A stretch of DNA of 36,959 bases from Sphingobacterium sp. (GCA_029239355.1 JAQZAZ010000038.1:1-36959), one strand, 5' to 3'. Counted from the first letter of the stretch, positions 25,799-33,942 are shown. Program-made: numbers and translations. The notes: generated by a model from the sequence alone, not told the origin.

Positions 25799-26482
25799 AT
25801 GCAGACGACGCAATATTTCGATCAAAAGCAACCTTGGAAAGACGAATTTTTGATGAGATTATTTGTCCAAATAATATTTGCTTATTTGCCTACCCTTTTT
25901 TATCTCGAATGTATAGATCGTCTCTACCTTCAAATAAGTGGACGGAGCCTTTTTCGGATTCCGCAAAATATACTTCAATTACCTTTCTCCATGGGAATTT
26001 CACTGATATATACATTATTCTATAGTTTGGCTTCCCTTTACAGAGAATACATGGCTGGAATCGAAAGCAAAGTAACCCCCGTAACTGAGGTGCAGCGAGA
26101 AAAGACTTCAGACTGCAGACCGGGCAACTTAAAGGATAATCCGGTCATCACCATCCGTGAGGGCAAAGATATCCGTCTATTGGACTTGGACATCGTTTTA
26201 ATATGCAATAGCAATGGAATGAATACCATTTACGAACGCAACCCATCGAATCCACCTATCCAGGATGGTCATCCTCTAAAATACCTTGTCGAAAGGTTAG
26301 ATGAGAAGGAATATTATCAGATAACACGTTGGGAATTGGTACATAGGAGCATTGTAAAAGGATATGAGGTAAATGGTGATAAAAATTTTAGACTAGCATT
26401 GGATTTTCCCCTTGAACAGCAGCTAGTGATTAATAAAGATAAGATCGATGATTTCGCTAAATGGTTATTGGGGGGGCACTAG
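25799..26482 (+). CDS. LytTR-domain membrane regulator, probably N-terminally truncated
   Basis: Up to 227 aa in frame. The first ~90 residues hold two membrane helices (FVQIIFAYLPTLFYLECIDR and MGISLIYTLFYSLASLY). The C-terminal ~110 residues match a LytTR DNA-binding domain: VITIREGKDIRLLDLDIVLI, then YLVERLDEKEYYQITRWELV, and the typical end INKDKIDDFAKWLLGG. Relatives have four N-terminal helices. Upstream in another frame, LDFQPTYLICL (from 25714) looks like part of the missing membrane region, so a frameshift or deletion near 25780-25795 is likely. Whether a shortened protein is still made is unclear. Confidence 0.65.
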   Translation: MQTTQYFDQKQPWKDEFLMRLFVQIIFAYLPTLFYLECIDRLYLQISGRSLFRIPQNILQLPFSMGISLIYTLFYSLASLYREYMAGIESKVTPVTEVQREKTSDCRPGNLKDNPVITIREGKDIRLLDLDIVLICNSNGMNTIYERNPSNPPIQDGHPLKYLVERLDEKEYYQITRWELVHRSIVKGYEVNGDKNFRLALDFPLEQQLVINKDKIDDFAKWLLGGH

Positions 26483-26821
26483 ATGTAATTAAGTTTTTCA
26501 CACGATGTTAAAAACCATGTGGAAAACGTATAAGGCACCTTATTGAAAAAAAATGGTGTGACCGAGGCCACATTAAACGTACAAAGTATCGGTGGCCAAT
26601 TCGGGCCAAAACGATCAGCATTCCATGCAACGAATTTGTTGGTACACCCATCCTGGTTGGATTTACGATCCTATATCTCCATAAAAGTGCCCGACGATGT
26701 AATGTGCTCAATGAAGTTGACTTTAGCCCTTCATCCATTTTAGCCGCTTTTCAGCTGTGAGTAATTCGGTGTCCCATGTAAGGAAATTGGATTACATATT
26801 TGATTTACTTATTTTTGATAA
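26483..26821. other. Intergenic stretch with open but unassignable frames
   Basis: About 340 bp between the LytTR gene and the 67-aa gene. One frame is open from 26512 to the TGA at 26758-26760 but has no start codon near its beginning (ending SPSSILAAFQL). Another, 26543-26743, could encode 66 aa (GVTEATLNVQSIGGQFGPKR start region). Neither resembles a family I know. They may be remnants of a decayed gene. Confidence 0.4.
26787..26817 (+). promoter_or_regulatory. Promoter TTG-N20-TATTTTTG
   Basis: TTG at 26787-26789 and TATTTTTG at 26810-26817 fit the Bacteroidota -33/-7 consensus with 20-bp spacing. This is the best complete match in the window. Transcription would begin within a few bases of the ATG at 26822, so the transcript would be nearly leaderless. 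Confidence 0.45.
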
Positions 26822-27025
26822 ATGAAAGCATTTCGTTTAGATAGATCAGCGTTCAAAGCACAAACTGCCGAGGAGGCTGCAAATCATTCACCTTATTATG
26901 CGCGTTTGAGTTGGCAACAGCGGCTCGAAATAGCACTATATTTAAATAGTGTGGCCTATAATTTTCCATTAGAGAATCCTCCAAAAATGGATAGGAGCAA
27001 ATTTAAAGTTTCTTCAAGAGGATAA
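26822..27025 (+). CDS. Small partner protein of a nucleotidyltransferase gene pair
   Basis: 67-aa soluble, basic protein. A central helix-rich part (YYARLSWQQRLEIALYLNSV then AYNFPLENPPKMDRSKF) fits the small upstream partner that precedes stand-alone nucleotidyltransferases in many Bacteroidota; the PPxMDR segment is characteristic of it as I remember it. The pair has the layout of a toxin-antitoxin module, but I know of no proof of function. It ends 12 bp before the broken nucleotidyltransferase gene. Confidence 0.65.
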   Translation: MKAFRLDRSAFKAQTAEEAANHSPYYARLSWQQRLEIALYLNSVAYNFPLENPPKMDRSKFKVSSRG

Positions 27026-27037
27026 TTACAACTTATT

Positions 27038-27498
27038 ATGGCAAATATTTTTAATGAAGATTTTAGAGATTTTGTTGCAGCGTTAAATAAGAACGAGGTA
27101 AGATATATATTGGTTTTGCGGTAATTTTACATGGTTACTCGCGTACAACCGGTGATATGGATATCTGGGTGGACAGAACTTCGGAAAATTATTTGAAATT
27201 GCAAGCAGCATTCTCAGACTTTGGAATGCCCGTGTTTGATATGACTGAGGATAATTTTCTAAACCATCCAATATGGGATGTTTTTACATTTGGAATTCCT
27301 CCTGTCGCGATTGACATTATGTTAAAAGTAAAAGGCTTAGATTTTGAGGAGAATTTTAATCAGGCTGTGCTTTTTGAAGATGATAACCTTAAAATACGTA
27401 CCCTGCATAAAAACAGGCTATTAGAGGCAAAGAAGTCTAGTAATAGACCTAAAGATCTCGATGATATTCAAAATTTAACCGATCCTAATCTTTTATAG
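27038..27498 (+). pseudogene. Nucleotidyltransferase (MNT-like), frameshifted at the GG motif
   Basis: From ATG 27038 the frame reads MANIFNEDFRDFVAALNKNE-VRYILV and then stops at TAA 27122. Another frame continues from 27115 with FAVILHGYSRTTGDMDIWV and runs to 27498, covering the rest of a minimal nucleotidyltransferase (FGMPVFDMTEDNFL; FTFGIPPVAIDIM). Intact relatives read LVGGFAVILHG. Here the GG of the hG[GS] catalytic motif is missing. Loss of 7 bp from a GGTTGGTGGT-like run is the simplest explanation. The remaining DMD aspartates are intact. A downstream ATG at 27157 could give a 113-aa fragment without the catalytic N-terminus, which should be inactive. Confidence 0.8.
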
Positions 27499-27657
27499 AA
27501 TTTAATCAATTTTTGACCAACTGATTGGGAGATAATCTTTTACAGTTGAGTTGCTCTATACGCTCAGTTATTTCCAATTTACCGTCCCAATTGCCCCTTT
27601 CACCGACTTTTTCCGAACGTTAGTCTAAATGTAATAAAATCGCATGCTGCGTTGTCT

Positions 27658-27665
27658 TACTTTTG
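27658..27665 (+). promoter_or_regulatory. Candidate -7 box (TACTTTTG)
   Basis: TACTTTTG matches TAnnTTTG about 95 bp before the ATG at 27761. The -33 element is not recognisable. The leader between is A-rich. Confidence 0.35.
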
Positions 27666-27760
27666 AATCAGAAACTTAAAGGAAATGATGCAACAAAATC
27701 AAAATCCTTGCGACAATTAGAAAAGAGACAAAAAAACTAACAATATAAAGTAAAAGAATT

Positions 27761-28192
27761 ATGAACATTTTAGTAAAGACATTCGCAGCAACAGCATTGA
27801 TCGCAGTATCTACTTTTTCAATGGCAGCAACTGATCCAGGAAAAGCATTGAACCTATCCACAGCAGACTTGGCTATAGATAGCTATGTATCTGTGATGAC
27901 CGAAGGAGTATCTGGTGGAGTGGAGCAATTATTTACCGCCGACTTTAGCCAAAAGATCCAGGGCCAGAATGGACGCACCAATAAACGTTCGGAAGTGATT
28001 TCCTTTTTGAAAAAACAGAAAGGAGAGAAACTCAACTGTAACACAAATACAGAGATCTTAGAGGAATCCGAAAATTATATGGTGGCACGCATTACAATGA
28101 AATTCAACGATTTTACCAAAACTGACCTCGTTACTTTGGTCAATGAAGCTGGAAGCTGGAAAATCGCAAGTTCGGTCAACTCATACAAATAG
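27761..28192 (+). CDS. Small secreted NTF2/lumazine-binding-like protein
   Basis: 143-aa exported protein. A signal peptide covers ~1-23 (MNILVKTFAATALIAVSTFS then MAATD). The mature part (DLAIDSYVSVMTEGVSGGVE, then LFTADFSQKI, VISFLKKQKG and a final GSWKIASSVNSYK) has the helix-then-strand layout of the NTF2-like/Lumazine_bd_2 family. In family members this fold binds small ligands, but no ligand can be named here. It stands alone between a promoter-like box and a strong terminator, so it is probably monocistronic. Confidence 0.8.
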   Translation: MNILVKTFAATALIAVSTFSMAATDPGKALNLSTADLAIDSYVSVMTEGVSGGVEQLFTADFSQKIQGQNGRTNKRSEVISFLKKQKGEKLNCNTNTEILEESENYMVARITMKFNDFTKTDLVTLVNEAGSWKIASSVNSYK

Positions 28193-28224
28193 AAACTGTT
28201 TAATTAAATTCATATGTTTATTTT

Positions 28225-28256
28225 AAGCCACGTCGGGATGATGTGGCTTTTTTGTT
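28225..28256 (+). terminator. Rho-independent terminator
   Basis: AAGCCACGTC (28225-28234) pairs with GATGTGGCTT (28240-28249), with one G-U pair and a GGGAT loop, followed by a T-run to 28253. It lies 33 bp after the NTF2-like gene. Confidence 0.85.
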
Positions 28257-28648
28257 TGCTTATTAGCATTAGTGACTGGATATACTGATTTCATTAGGAA
28301 GATTATCAGATAATTACGGTTATGATCCGTCAATGTTTGCGGATTTCAGTACCATAACGAAAAAATATTTTACAATGAACTAATGTATCAACTATCTGAT
28401 ATTTAGTCAATTGTGATTGTTTTTTGTTGTGGATAGTGAATGCGCTGTTGATGTTTTTTCAAATTAAATATCAATAATGGATAACAAATTAGATTTGATG
28501 ACGTTTTATTATCTATAAGTATATGTAACAAAATTGATATAAATGAACGGACATTAACGCATGGATGTTTCAAACTTGTTACAAGTATTTCCATTTTTGC
28601 TTGGAACGTAATTATTTCAATTAGATTCTCATAATAAATATTTAACGT
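28257..28648. other. Leader region of the second SusC gene
   Basis: About 390 AT-rich bp without a credible gene. It holds the palindrome at 28574-28586 and a distant inverted TGTAACAA (28524-28531). I see no consensus TAnnTTTG box. Confidence 0.5.
28574..28586. promoter_or_regulatory. Palindrome ACTTGT-T-ACAAGT, candidate operator
   Basis: Perfect 6-bp arms around one base, 62 bp before the second SusC start. TGTAACAA at 28524-28531 is the inverted counterpart of TTGTTACA inside this palindrome, 44 bp away, so a regulator could bind both. Function is inferred. Confidence 0.35.
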
Positions 28649-31600
28649 ATGATGCACCACCTAAACCACTCTCTTCTCTTAGCCTGCGGTTTTACTTTAT
28701 TCTGCCATTTGGGGCAAGCTCACTCAATCGAAACCAAGTATCGCACTAATGTAGTTGGACGTACTAAACCGCTTTCTTTCCTTGCGGTTGACACGATCGG
28801 AATTAGCGGTAAAGTCACAGATTCATTGGGAACAGCACTTGCAGGAGTGGTCGTTACCGAAAAGAAAACGGGCAATAGCGGACTGTCAGATCAAACTGGA
28901 GCGTTCAGGCTTTCAGCAGATCCAAATGGAGTTTTAATCTTTATAAAAACTGGATTCGCAATTAAAGAAGTTCCTGTAAACAATCAAAAACTTATCGAAG
29001 TCGTCCTGTCGCCTGGTACCGCGGAGGTTCAAACGGATTCGACAGCCAATGCCAGGGATTCTTCGTCCACTGTTGCAGCAGGACGGGATAGCACGACAAA
29101 GGTTGCTGCCGGCCGGGATAGTAGTAAAACTGTTTCTGGTAAAGATAGCACTAAAAACGTTATCGGTAGTCAGGATAGCACTGGAACAGTTTCCGTGGGG
29201 AAGGGGACAGTGAAAGGAACTGTCACGGGACCTAAAGGGCCGTTGCCGGGAGTTACTGTAGCGGTAGTCGGCACGAATGTGTCTGCAAGTACGGATGAAG
29301 CCGGTAAATTTCAAATTGCCGCTGGTCCGAAGAACGAACTCAGGTTTTCTTCGCTCGGCTTCGAAGCCATCACCCAGCTCGTTGGTGATCGAAAGGATGT
29401 ACAGGTCGTGCTGAGTGGTGAAACGAAGGTGCTCGATTCTGTGCAGGTTGTGGCGGTTGGATATGGTACCATGAATCGCGCAACACTACCGAGTGCGGTA
29501 TCGAGTATTGGTGCTAATGAGATCAAAGATGAAGTATTGCCAAGTATTACCCAGGCAATACAAGGTAAGGCGGGGGGCGTTCAGGTCACACAGAAGTCCG
29601 GTTCACCGGGTGGTGGGATCAGTATCCGGGTAAGGGGTACCACATCGATCAATGCAAGTTCGGATCCACTATACGTTGTCGATGGCATTCCAGTCAACAG
29701 TACGACCAACTTCACAGGAGGCTCTACATTTGATTTTGGCGGTGGTACCCAAGGTATCAACGTGCTATCCTCGATCAACCCCTCTGACGTCCAGTCCATC
29801 GAGATTTTAAAAGATGCAGCATCCTCATCAATCTATGGTTCAAGAGCCGCAAACGGTGTCGTCCTGATCAGTACCAAAAAAGGTGTAGCTGGACAAAGTG
29901 AGTTCAACTTTAATATGTACGAAGGATTCTCACAGGTGCCAAAGGAACGGTACTACGATTTTATGAATACCGAGCAGTATCAGGATTATATGAAGGATTA
30001 TTACAAAATCTTACAGCAACAAGATCCTAAAGCAGTCATTCCCGAGCAGATATTCTCCAATCCGAATGTCAATACGAACTGGCAGGATGCCATATTCAGA
30101 AATGCTGGAACCAGGAGTTACGAACTTTCATCAAGGGGTGGTAGTGAGAAGACACAATATTATACTTCTGTTGGCTACATGAAGCAGGGCGGTGTACTGT
30201 TGGGATCCGATTTCAATCGCTTAAGCGGTCGTATAAATCTGGATCATCAGCACAGTGAGAAACTTAGATTTTCTACTGCAATCAACCTAACCAGAGCTGT
30301 CAACAAGCGTGTTCAGGAAGAAAATTCAAAAGAAGGAGCCACCAAGAGTGGTATATTTTCTCCGCCTAACTTAGCGGTGCGTGACGCGACAGGCAACTTC
30401 GTATATGACCAGGTGAGAACGACACGTGAAAATCCTGTTGCTATGCTCACACTCCCGACCAATGAAGCGCAGACTTTTCGCGTATTGGCAAATGCCAGCG
30501 CAGAATACAATATAGTCCCCGAGCTCTTACTAAAGACAAGCTTTGGGACAGACATCAGTTTTATTGACGAGACATTCTTTATGCCACCTGTGGGGCTTCG
30601 TTCATATGCGAGCCAGGGTGGTATCGGTGCTCGCCGGAATACCCGGGATCAGCTTTGGATCAATGAAACAACCTTAACCTATGACAAGAAATTTGGTGAT
30701 CATAGCATCAATGCGTTAGCTGGCTTTTCGGTTCAGGAATCCAGGCTCGAATTTGTGCATGGACAACGTTCAAATTTCCCCAATAATGATATCCCTTATA
30801 TCACGGCCGGAGGGGTTATTACCGGTGCAAATTCGTATCCCGAAGAATGGGCTATTGCTTCTGGATTTGCCCGCGCCACATATATCTACAAAGATAAATA
30901 CATCCTCAATGCGAATGTGCGCTCGGATGGCTCATCACGATTCGGGGCGGACAACCGTTGGGCAGTATTTCCATCATTTGCAGGAGCATGGAGAATTACA
31001 GAAGAAGATTTCTTAAAAGATTCTAAGGTGCTCGATGATTTAAAACTTCGTGCGAGCTGGGGGATTACCGGGAATCAAAATATCGGCAATTATGCCAGTC
31101 GTTCTTTATATTCTAGTGGCTACAATTACATGGGACTCGCGGGGTTTGTGCCCAATGTATTAGGCGATCGTAATTTAAAATGGGAGACCACCAATCAGTG
31201 GAATGTGGGTGTTGATGCTGGTTTTTTAGGGAATAGAATCTCAATATTGGCTGATTACTACTACAAAAAAACAACAGACTTGTTAATCGGACTGCCTATC
31301 CTGACCAGTTCCGGCTATCTAAACCGATTTACAAATTCAGGCGATATAGAAAATAAAGGCTTTGAATTTGAACTGACGACTAAAAACTTGGTCGGTGAAT
31401 TCAAGTGGAGCACTTCCCTGAACATGACATTTAATAGAAATAAAGTAGTTGCTTTACCTGAGGGATTGACAGAAATGCGTGGCGGGGTAGGTGATCTGAA
31501 CCGTGCAATAGTAGGACAGCCTCTTGGGGTATTCTATGGCTGGCAGGCGACAGGGGTCAATCCTCAGACCGGAATGATCGATTATCTGGGTGCGGACGGT

Positions 31601-32164
31601 TCTGCCGTAACGCCTACAGACTACAAAGATCAAAGGATGATCGGCGATCCTAATCCATCGTTCTTTGGCGGTATTACCAATAACTTTGCTTATAAGAATT
31701 TTGATTTAAGTATCCAGGGGCAATTCACTTATGGGAATGATATCTTCAATTATAACCTGGCATCGGGACTGGAAGGATTCAATCCAAGTTCCAATCAGTT
31801 CGTTGACTTTGTGGATAGATGGAGAGCACCTGGCGATATTACGGACGTACCTAGACCAGCTCCTGGGGATCTAAACAATGGGGCAATATCATCGCGATTT
31901 GTCGAAGATGGTTCATTCTTTAGAATTAGAAATATCACGTTTGGCTATACACTGCCGTCCAGCATTGCGGAGAAGATAAAAATGAAAAAGCTACGTTGGT
32001 ACGCTACCGTGCAGAATGCATTTGTATTTACAAGCTATAGAGGTTATGACCCAGAGGTCAGTTCAAGCCACGGTGGTGCCAATACGGGCCTTATCTATGG
32101 ATATGATTACGGAAGTTATCCACAACCGCGTATTTTCACGACTGGTGTTAACTTGACGTTCTAA
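28649..32164 (+). CDS. SusC/RagA TonB-dependent outer-membrane receptor with duplicated N-terminal domain
   Basis: 1171-aa TonB-linked importer without an STN domain, so not of the sigma/FecR signalling type. After a signal-peptide-like start (LLLACGFTLFCHLGQAHS) there are two carboxypeptidase-D-like domains, at ~52-122 (ISGKVTDSLGTALAGVVVTE) and ~187-257 (TVKGTVTGPKGPLPGVTVAV). Between them, residues 130-185 form a repeat linker of ~10-residue units starting DS[ST]. The plug follows from ~262 (DSVQVVAVGYGTMNRATLPS), with RVRGTTSI and PLYVVDGIPV. The barrel ends FTTGVNLTF. The cognate SusD is 170 bp downstream. No enzyme is linked, so the substrate is unknown. Confidence 0.95.
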   Translation: MMHHLNHSLLLACGFTLFCHLGQAHSIETKYRTNVVGRTKPLSFLAVDTIGISGKVTDSLGTALAGVVVTEKKTGNSGLSDQTGAFRLSADPNGVLIFIKTGFAIKEVPVNNQKLIEVVLSPGTAEVQTDSTANARDSSSTVAAGRDSTTKVAAGRDSSKTVSGKDSTKNVIGSQDSTGTVSVGKGTVKGTVTGPKGPLPGVTVAVVGTNVSASTDEAGKFQIAAGPKNELRFSSLGFEAITQLVGDRKDVQVVLSGETKVLDSVQVVAVGYGTMNRATLPSAVSSIGANEIKDEVLPSITQAIQGKAGGVQVTQKSGSPGGGISIRVRGTTSINASSDPLYVVDGIPVNSTTNFTGGSTFDFGGGTQGINVLSSINPSDVQSIEILKDAASSSIYGSRAANGVVLISTKKGVAGQSEFNFNMYEGFSQVPKERYYDFMNTEQYQDYMKDYYKILQQQDPKAVIPEQIFSNPNVNTNWQDAIFRNAGTRSYELSSRGGSEKTQYYTSVGYMKQGGVLLGSDFNRLSGRINLDHQHSEKLRFSTAINLTRAVNKRVQEENSKEGATKSGIFSPPNLAVRDATGNFVYDQVRTTRENPVAMLTLPTNEAQTFRVLANASAEYNIVPELLLKTSFGTDISFIDETFFMPPVGLRSYASQGGIGARRNTRDQLWINETTLTYDKKFGDHSINALAGFSVQESRLEFVHGQRSNFPNNDIPYITAGGVITGANSYPEEWAIASGFARATYIYKDKYILNANVRSDGSSRFGADNRWAVFPSFAGAWRITEEDFLKDSKVLDDLKLRASWGITGNQNIGNYASRSLYSSGYNYMGLAGFVPNVLGDRNLKWETTNQWNVGVDAGFLGNRISILADYYYKKTTDLLIGLPILTSSGYLNRFTNSGDIENKGFEFELTTKNLVGEFKWSTSLNMTFNRNKVVALPEGLTEMRGGVGDLNRAIVGQPLGVFYGWQATGVNPQTGMIDYLGADGSAVTPTDYKDQRMIGDPNPSFFGGITNNFAYKNFDLSIQGQFTYGNDIFNYNLASGLEGFNPSSNQFVDFVDRWRAPGDITDVPRPAPGDLNNGAISSRFVEDGSFFRIRNITFGYTLPSSIAEKIKMKKLRWYATVQNAFVFTSYRGYDPEVSSSHGGANTGLIYGYDYGSYPQPRIFTTGVNLTF
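29036..29203 (+). repeat. In-frame DS-rich decapeptide repeats inside the second SusC
   Basis: Residues 130-185 of the receptor. Units begin DSTANAR, DSSSTVAAGR, DSTTKVAAGR, DSSKTVSGK, DSTKNVIGSQ and DSTGTVSVGK. The DNA copies differ in codon use, so the repeat is not a fresh duplication. Confidence 0.85.
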
Positions 32165-32334
32165 ACTGCCCAGACCATGAAAATAAAGCGCAGCTGATGC
32201 AAGGATTCACTACTGTCTAGGAGTCACTCGATGGCGGTAAGATACGCCTGGCAATATGTACAGTAGGAAAAACTAATCAAGCGTAGCGAGCGCGTTAATT
32301 AATTTAAGACATATACTCGTAATAATTTGTACGG

Positions 32335-33708
32335 ATGAAAAAGAATAAAATAGTATTAATTTGTTTAGTGACCATGATGGCTTCTTTTGCAATGTCATGT
32401 TCCAAATTCTTAGATCGAGACCCGCTTGGACAGATAACCCAAGATGAATTTTTCAATTCCGAAACCAATGCTAATGCCGCTGTTTTGGGAATGTATCGAA
32501 CGATGATGAATTCATTTTCTTTTGGTCAGTCAATTATCGTCGTTCCAGAGTTTTCGGCAGCTCATGTTCGCCATGCTGCAAGTTTTCCCGAATACGAAAA
32601 CTTTTTCGAGCACAAAATACAAGCCATCAATCCTTGGGTAGCCAATATGTGGCAGGCTGTATATAACACGGTCAATGCGGCCAACCAAGTGATTGAGGAA
32701 GTGCCTAAAATGACCGGGGCCATGATCACGGAAGACAAGAAAAAGATATTTGTTGGCGAAGCTAAATTTATTAGAGCGCTGAACTATTTTTTTCTGGTAC
32801 GTGCCTTTGGTAAAGCACCGCTAAAACTCTCCTATACTAAAGAAGGCGATAATATTGATATCGCCGAATCTGACAAAGCAGCACTCTATACACAGATTGT
32901 TAAGGATCTAACGGATGCGATTGCCGCGCTTCCCGTAGAGAATCCAAATACAGGTGATGCTGCCAAGGGACGAGCTTCTCATTGGGCAGCGAAAGCGCTG
33001 CTGGCAAAGGTCTACCTGTATCAGGCTTCCATTACGAAGGACTATAAAAAAGCAGCGGATATGGCAAATGAAGTTCTGACAGCAGGTGGCTTTAGCCTAG
33101 TCACGGATTACAGCACGATTTGGACGACACAAAATACAAACGAGGCGATTTTCGAAATCCAATTTGACGATCAGGCAACGAATCCGCTTGCCGCGGTTGC
33201 GAATGACAATCCCAGCGTGCTGTTCTTTGCCAAAGATTCTGCAATCCTTGACATATATTCGGAGCAGGACAAACGAAAGGATTTTACTGTGAAAAAAGGA
33301 AGTAATAATAATTACTTCATGGGCAAGTTTCCAAATTTCTCGCCAGCCAGTCAAAACCTTACTGTTATCCGGCTTGCGGAGATTTACCTGATCCATGCTG
33401 AGGCTAAAGCACGTGTAGATAATAGTGTGAGTACAGCAGCTTACAACTCGTTGAAAGCTGTGCAGGCACGTGCAGGCGTCACAATTCCAATAGATACCTA
33501 TAGTAATTTGGACGCCTTCATCACCGCCGTGCAGGAAGAAAAAGAAAGGGAACTTATGTTTGAAGGTGAGACTTGGTTTGATTTTGGCCGCACGAAATTA
33601 GCGCTTAAAAAATATGAAAATCTGAAAGATGAGAAATTCCTTTTATATCCTATTCCTTCTGCACAGATAAGTTTAGGGACTGGTCTTACACAAAATCCGG
33701 GATATTGA
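32335..33708 (+). CDS. SusD/RagB substrate-binding outer-membrane lipoprotein
   Basis: 457-aa surface lipoprotein, partner of the SusC just upstream. The lipobox ends AMSC (C22) and is followed by SKFLDRDPLGQ, the usual mature start. Conserved helices include WQAVYNTVNAANQVIEEVPK and FVGEAKFIRALNYFFLVRAF. The C-terminal half has VIRLAEIYLIHAEAKARVDN and EEKERELMFEGETWFDFGR, both family hallmarks. The 170-bp gap to susC is unusually wide for a pair that is normally separated by a few bases, but both genes read in the same direction and no terminator lies between them. Confidence 0.95.
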   Translation: MKKNKIVLICLVTMMASFAMSCSKFLDRDPLGQITQDEFFNSETNANAAVLGMYRTMMNSFSFGQSIIVVPEFSAAHVRHAASFPEYENFFEHKIQAINPWVANMWQAVYNTVNAANQVIEEVPKMTGAMITEDKKKIFVGEAKFIRALNYFFLVRAFGKAPLKLSYTKEGDNIDIAESDKAALYTQIVKDLTDAIAALPVENPNTGDAAKGRASHWAAKALLAKVYLYQASITKDYKKAADMANEVLTAGGFSLVTDYSTIWTTQNTNEAIFEIQFDDQATNPLAAVANDNPSVLFFAKDSAILDIYSEQDKRKDFTVKKGSNNNYFMGKFPNFSPASQNLTVIRLAEIYLIHAEAKARVDNSVSTAAYNSLKAVQARAGVTIPIDTYSNLDAFITAVQEEKERELMFEGETWFDFGRTKLALKKYENLKDEKFLLYPIPSAQISLGTGLTQNPGY

Positions 33709-33755
33709 TACTTTTCAGCATTGTGCCGAATTTTCCCATGCGCTGATATAAACTT

Positions 33756-33785
33756 AAGCCACTTCATCAATGAGGTGGCTTTTTC
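33756..33785 (+). terminator. Rho-independent terminator of the second SusC/D pair
   Basis: AAGCCACTTCA (33756-33766) pairs with TGAGGTGGCTT (33771-33781), with one U-G pair and a TCAA loop, then TTT. It lies 47 bp after the SusD stop. The outer stem is the same as in the terminator at 28225. Confidence 0.85.
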
Positions 33786-33799
33786 TATCATATTCTGAG

Positions 33800-33822
33800 T
33801 TGTTAACATTGTTGTTAACATT
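33800..33822 (+). repeat. Tandem direct repeat TTGTTAACATT
   Basis: Two exact 11-bp copies (33800-33810, 33812-33822) with a 12-bp period, each holding a GTTAAC palindrome, 120 bp before the TonB-C gene. They could be a paired binding site. Confidence 0.4.
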
Positions 33823-33942
33823 ATGTGGAAAACTCAACCGCTTTAATTGCAGTTCTGTTGAAGGAACCTAATAATTATTTAATCTAGTAATTTGTAATTT
33901 ACTCTAACGATTTATTAATTTATACAGATATTAACAACCATT

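Noticed and set aside
25714..26025. 103-aa separate gene overlapping the LytTR frame
   Set aside because: Only its first ~25 residues look like protein (LDFQPTYLICL); the rest is the shifted LytTR frame. It is treated as part of the damaged regulator.
29036..29203. CRISPR-like or DNA minisatellite array
   Set aside because: The repeat is at protein level, with divergent codons and no spacers; it is coding sequence of the receptor.
32319..32332. TAATAATTTGTA as a promoter of the second SusD
   Set aside because: It is off the TAnnTTTG spacing and only a few bases before the ATG; similar strings occur near 23200 and 33890 and look like plain AT-rich DNA.
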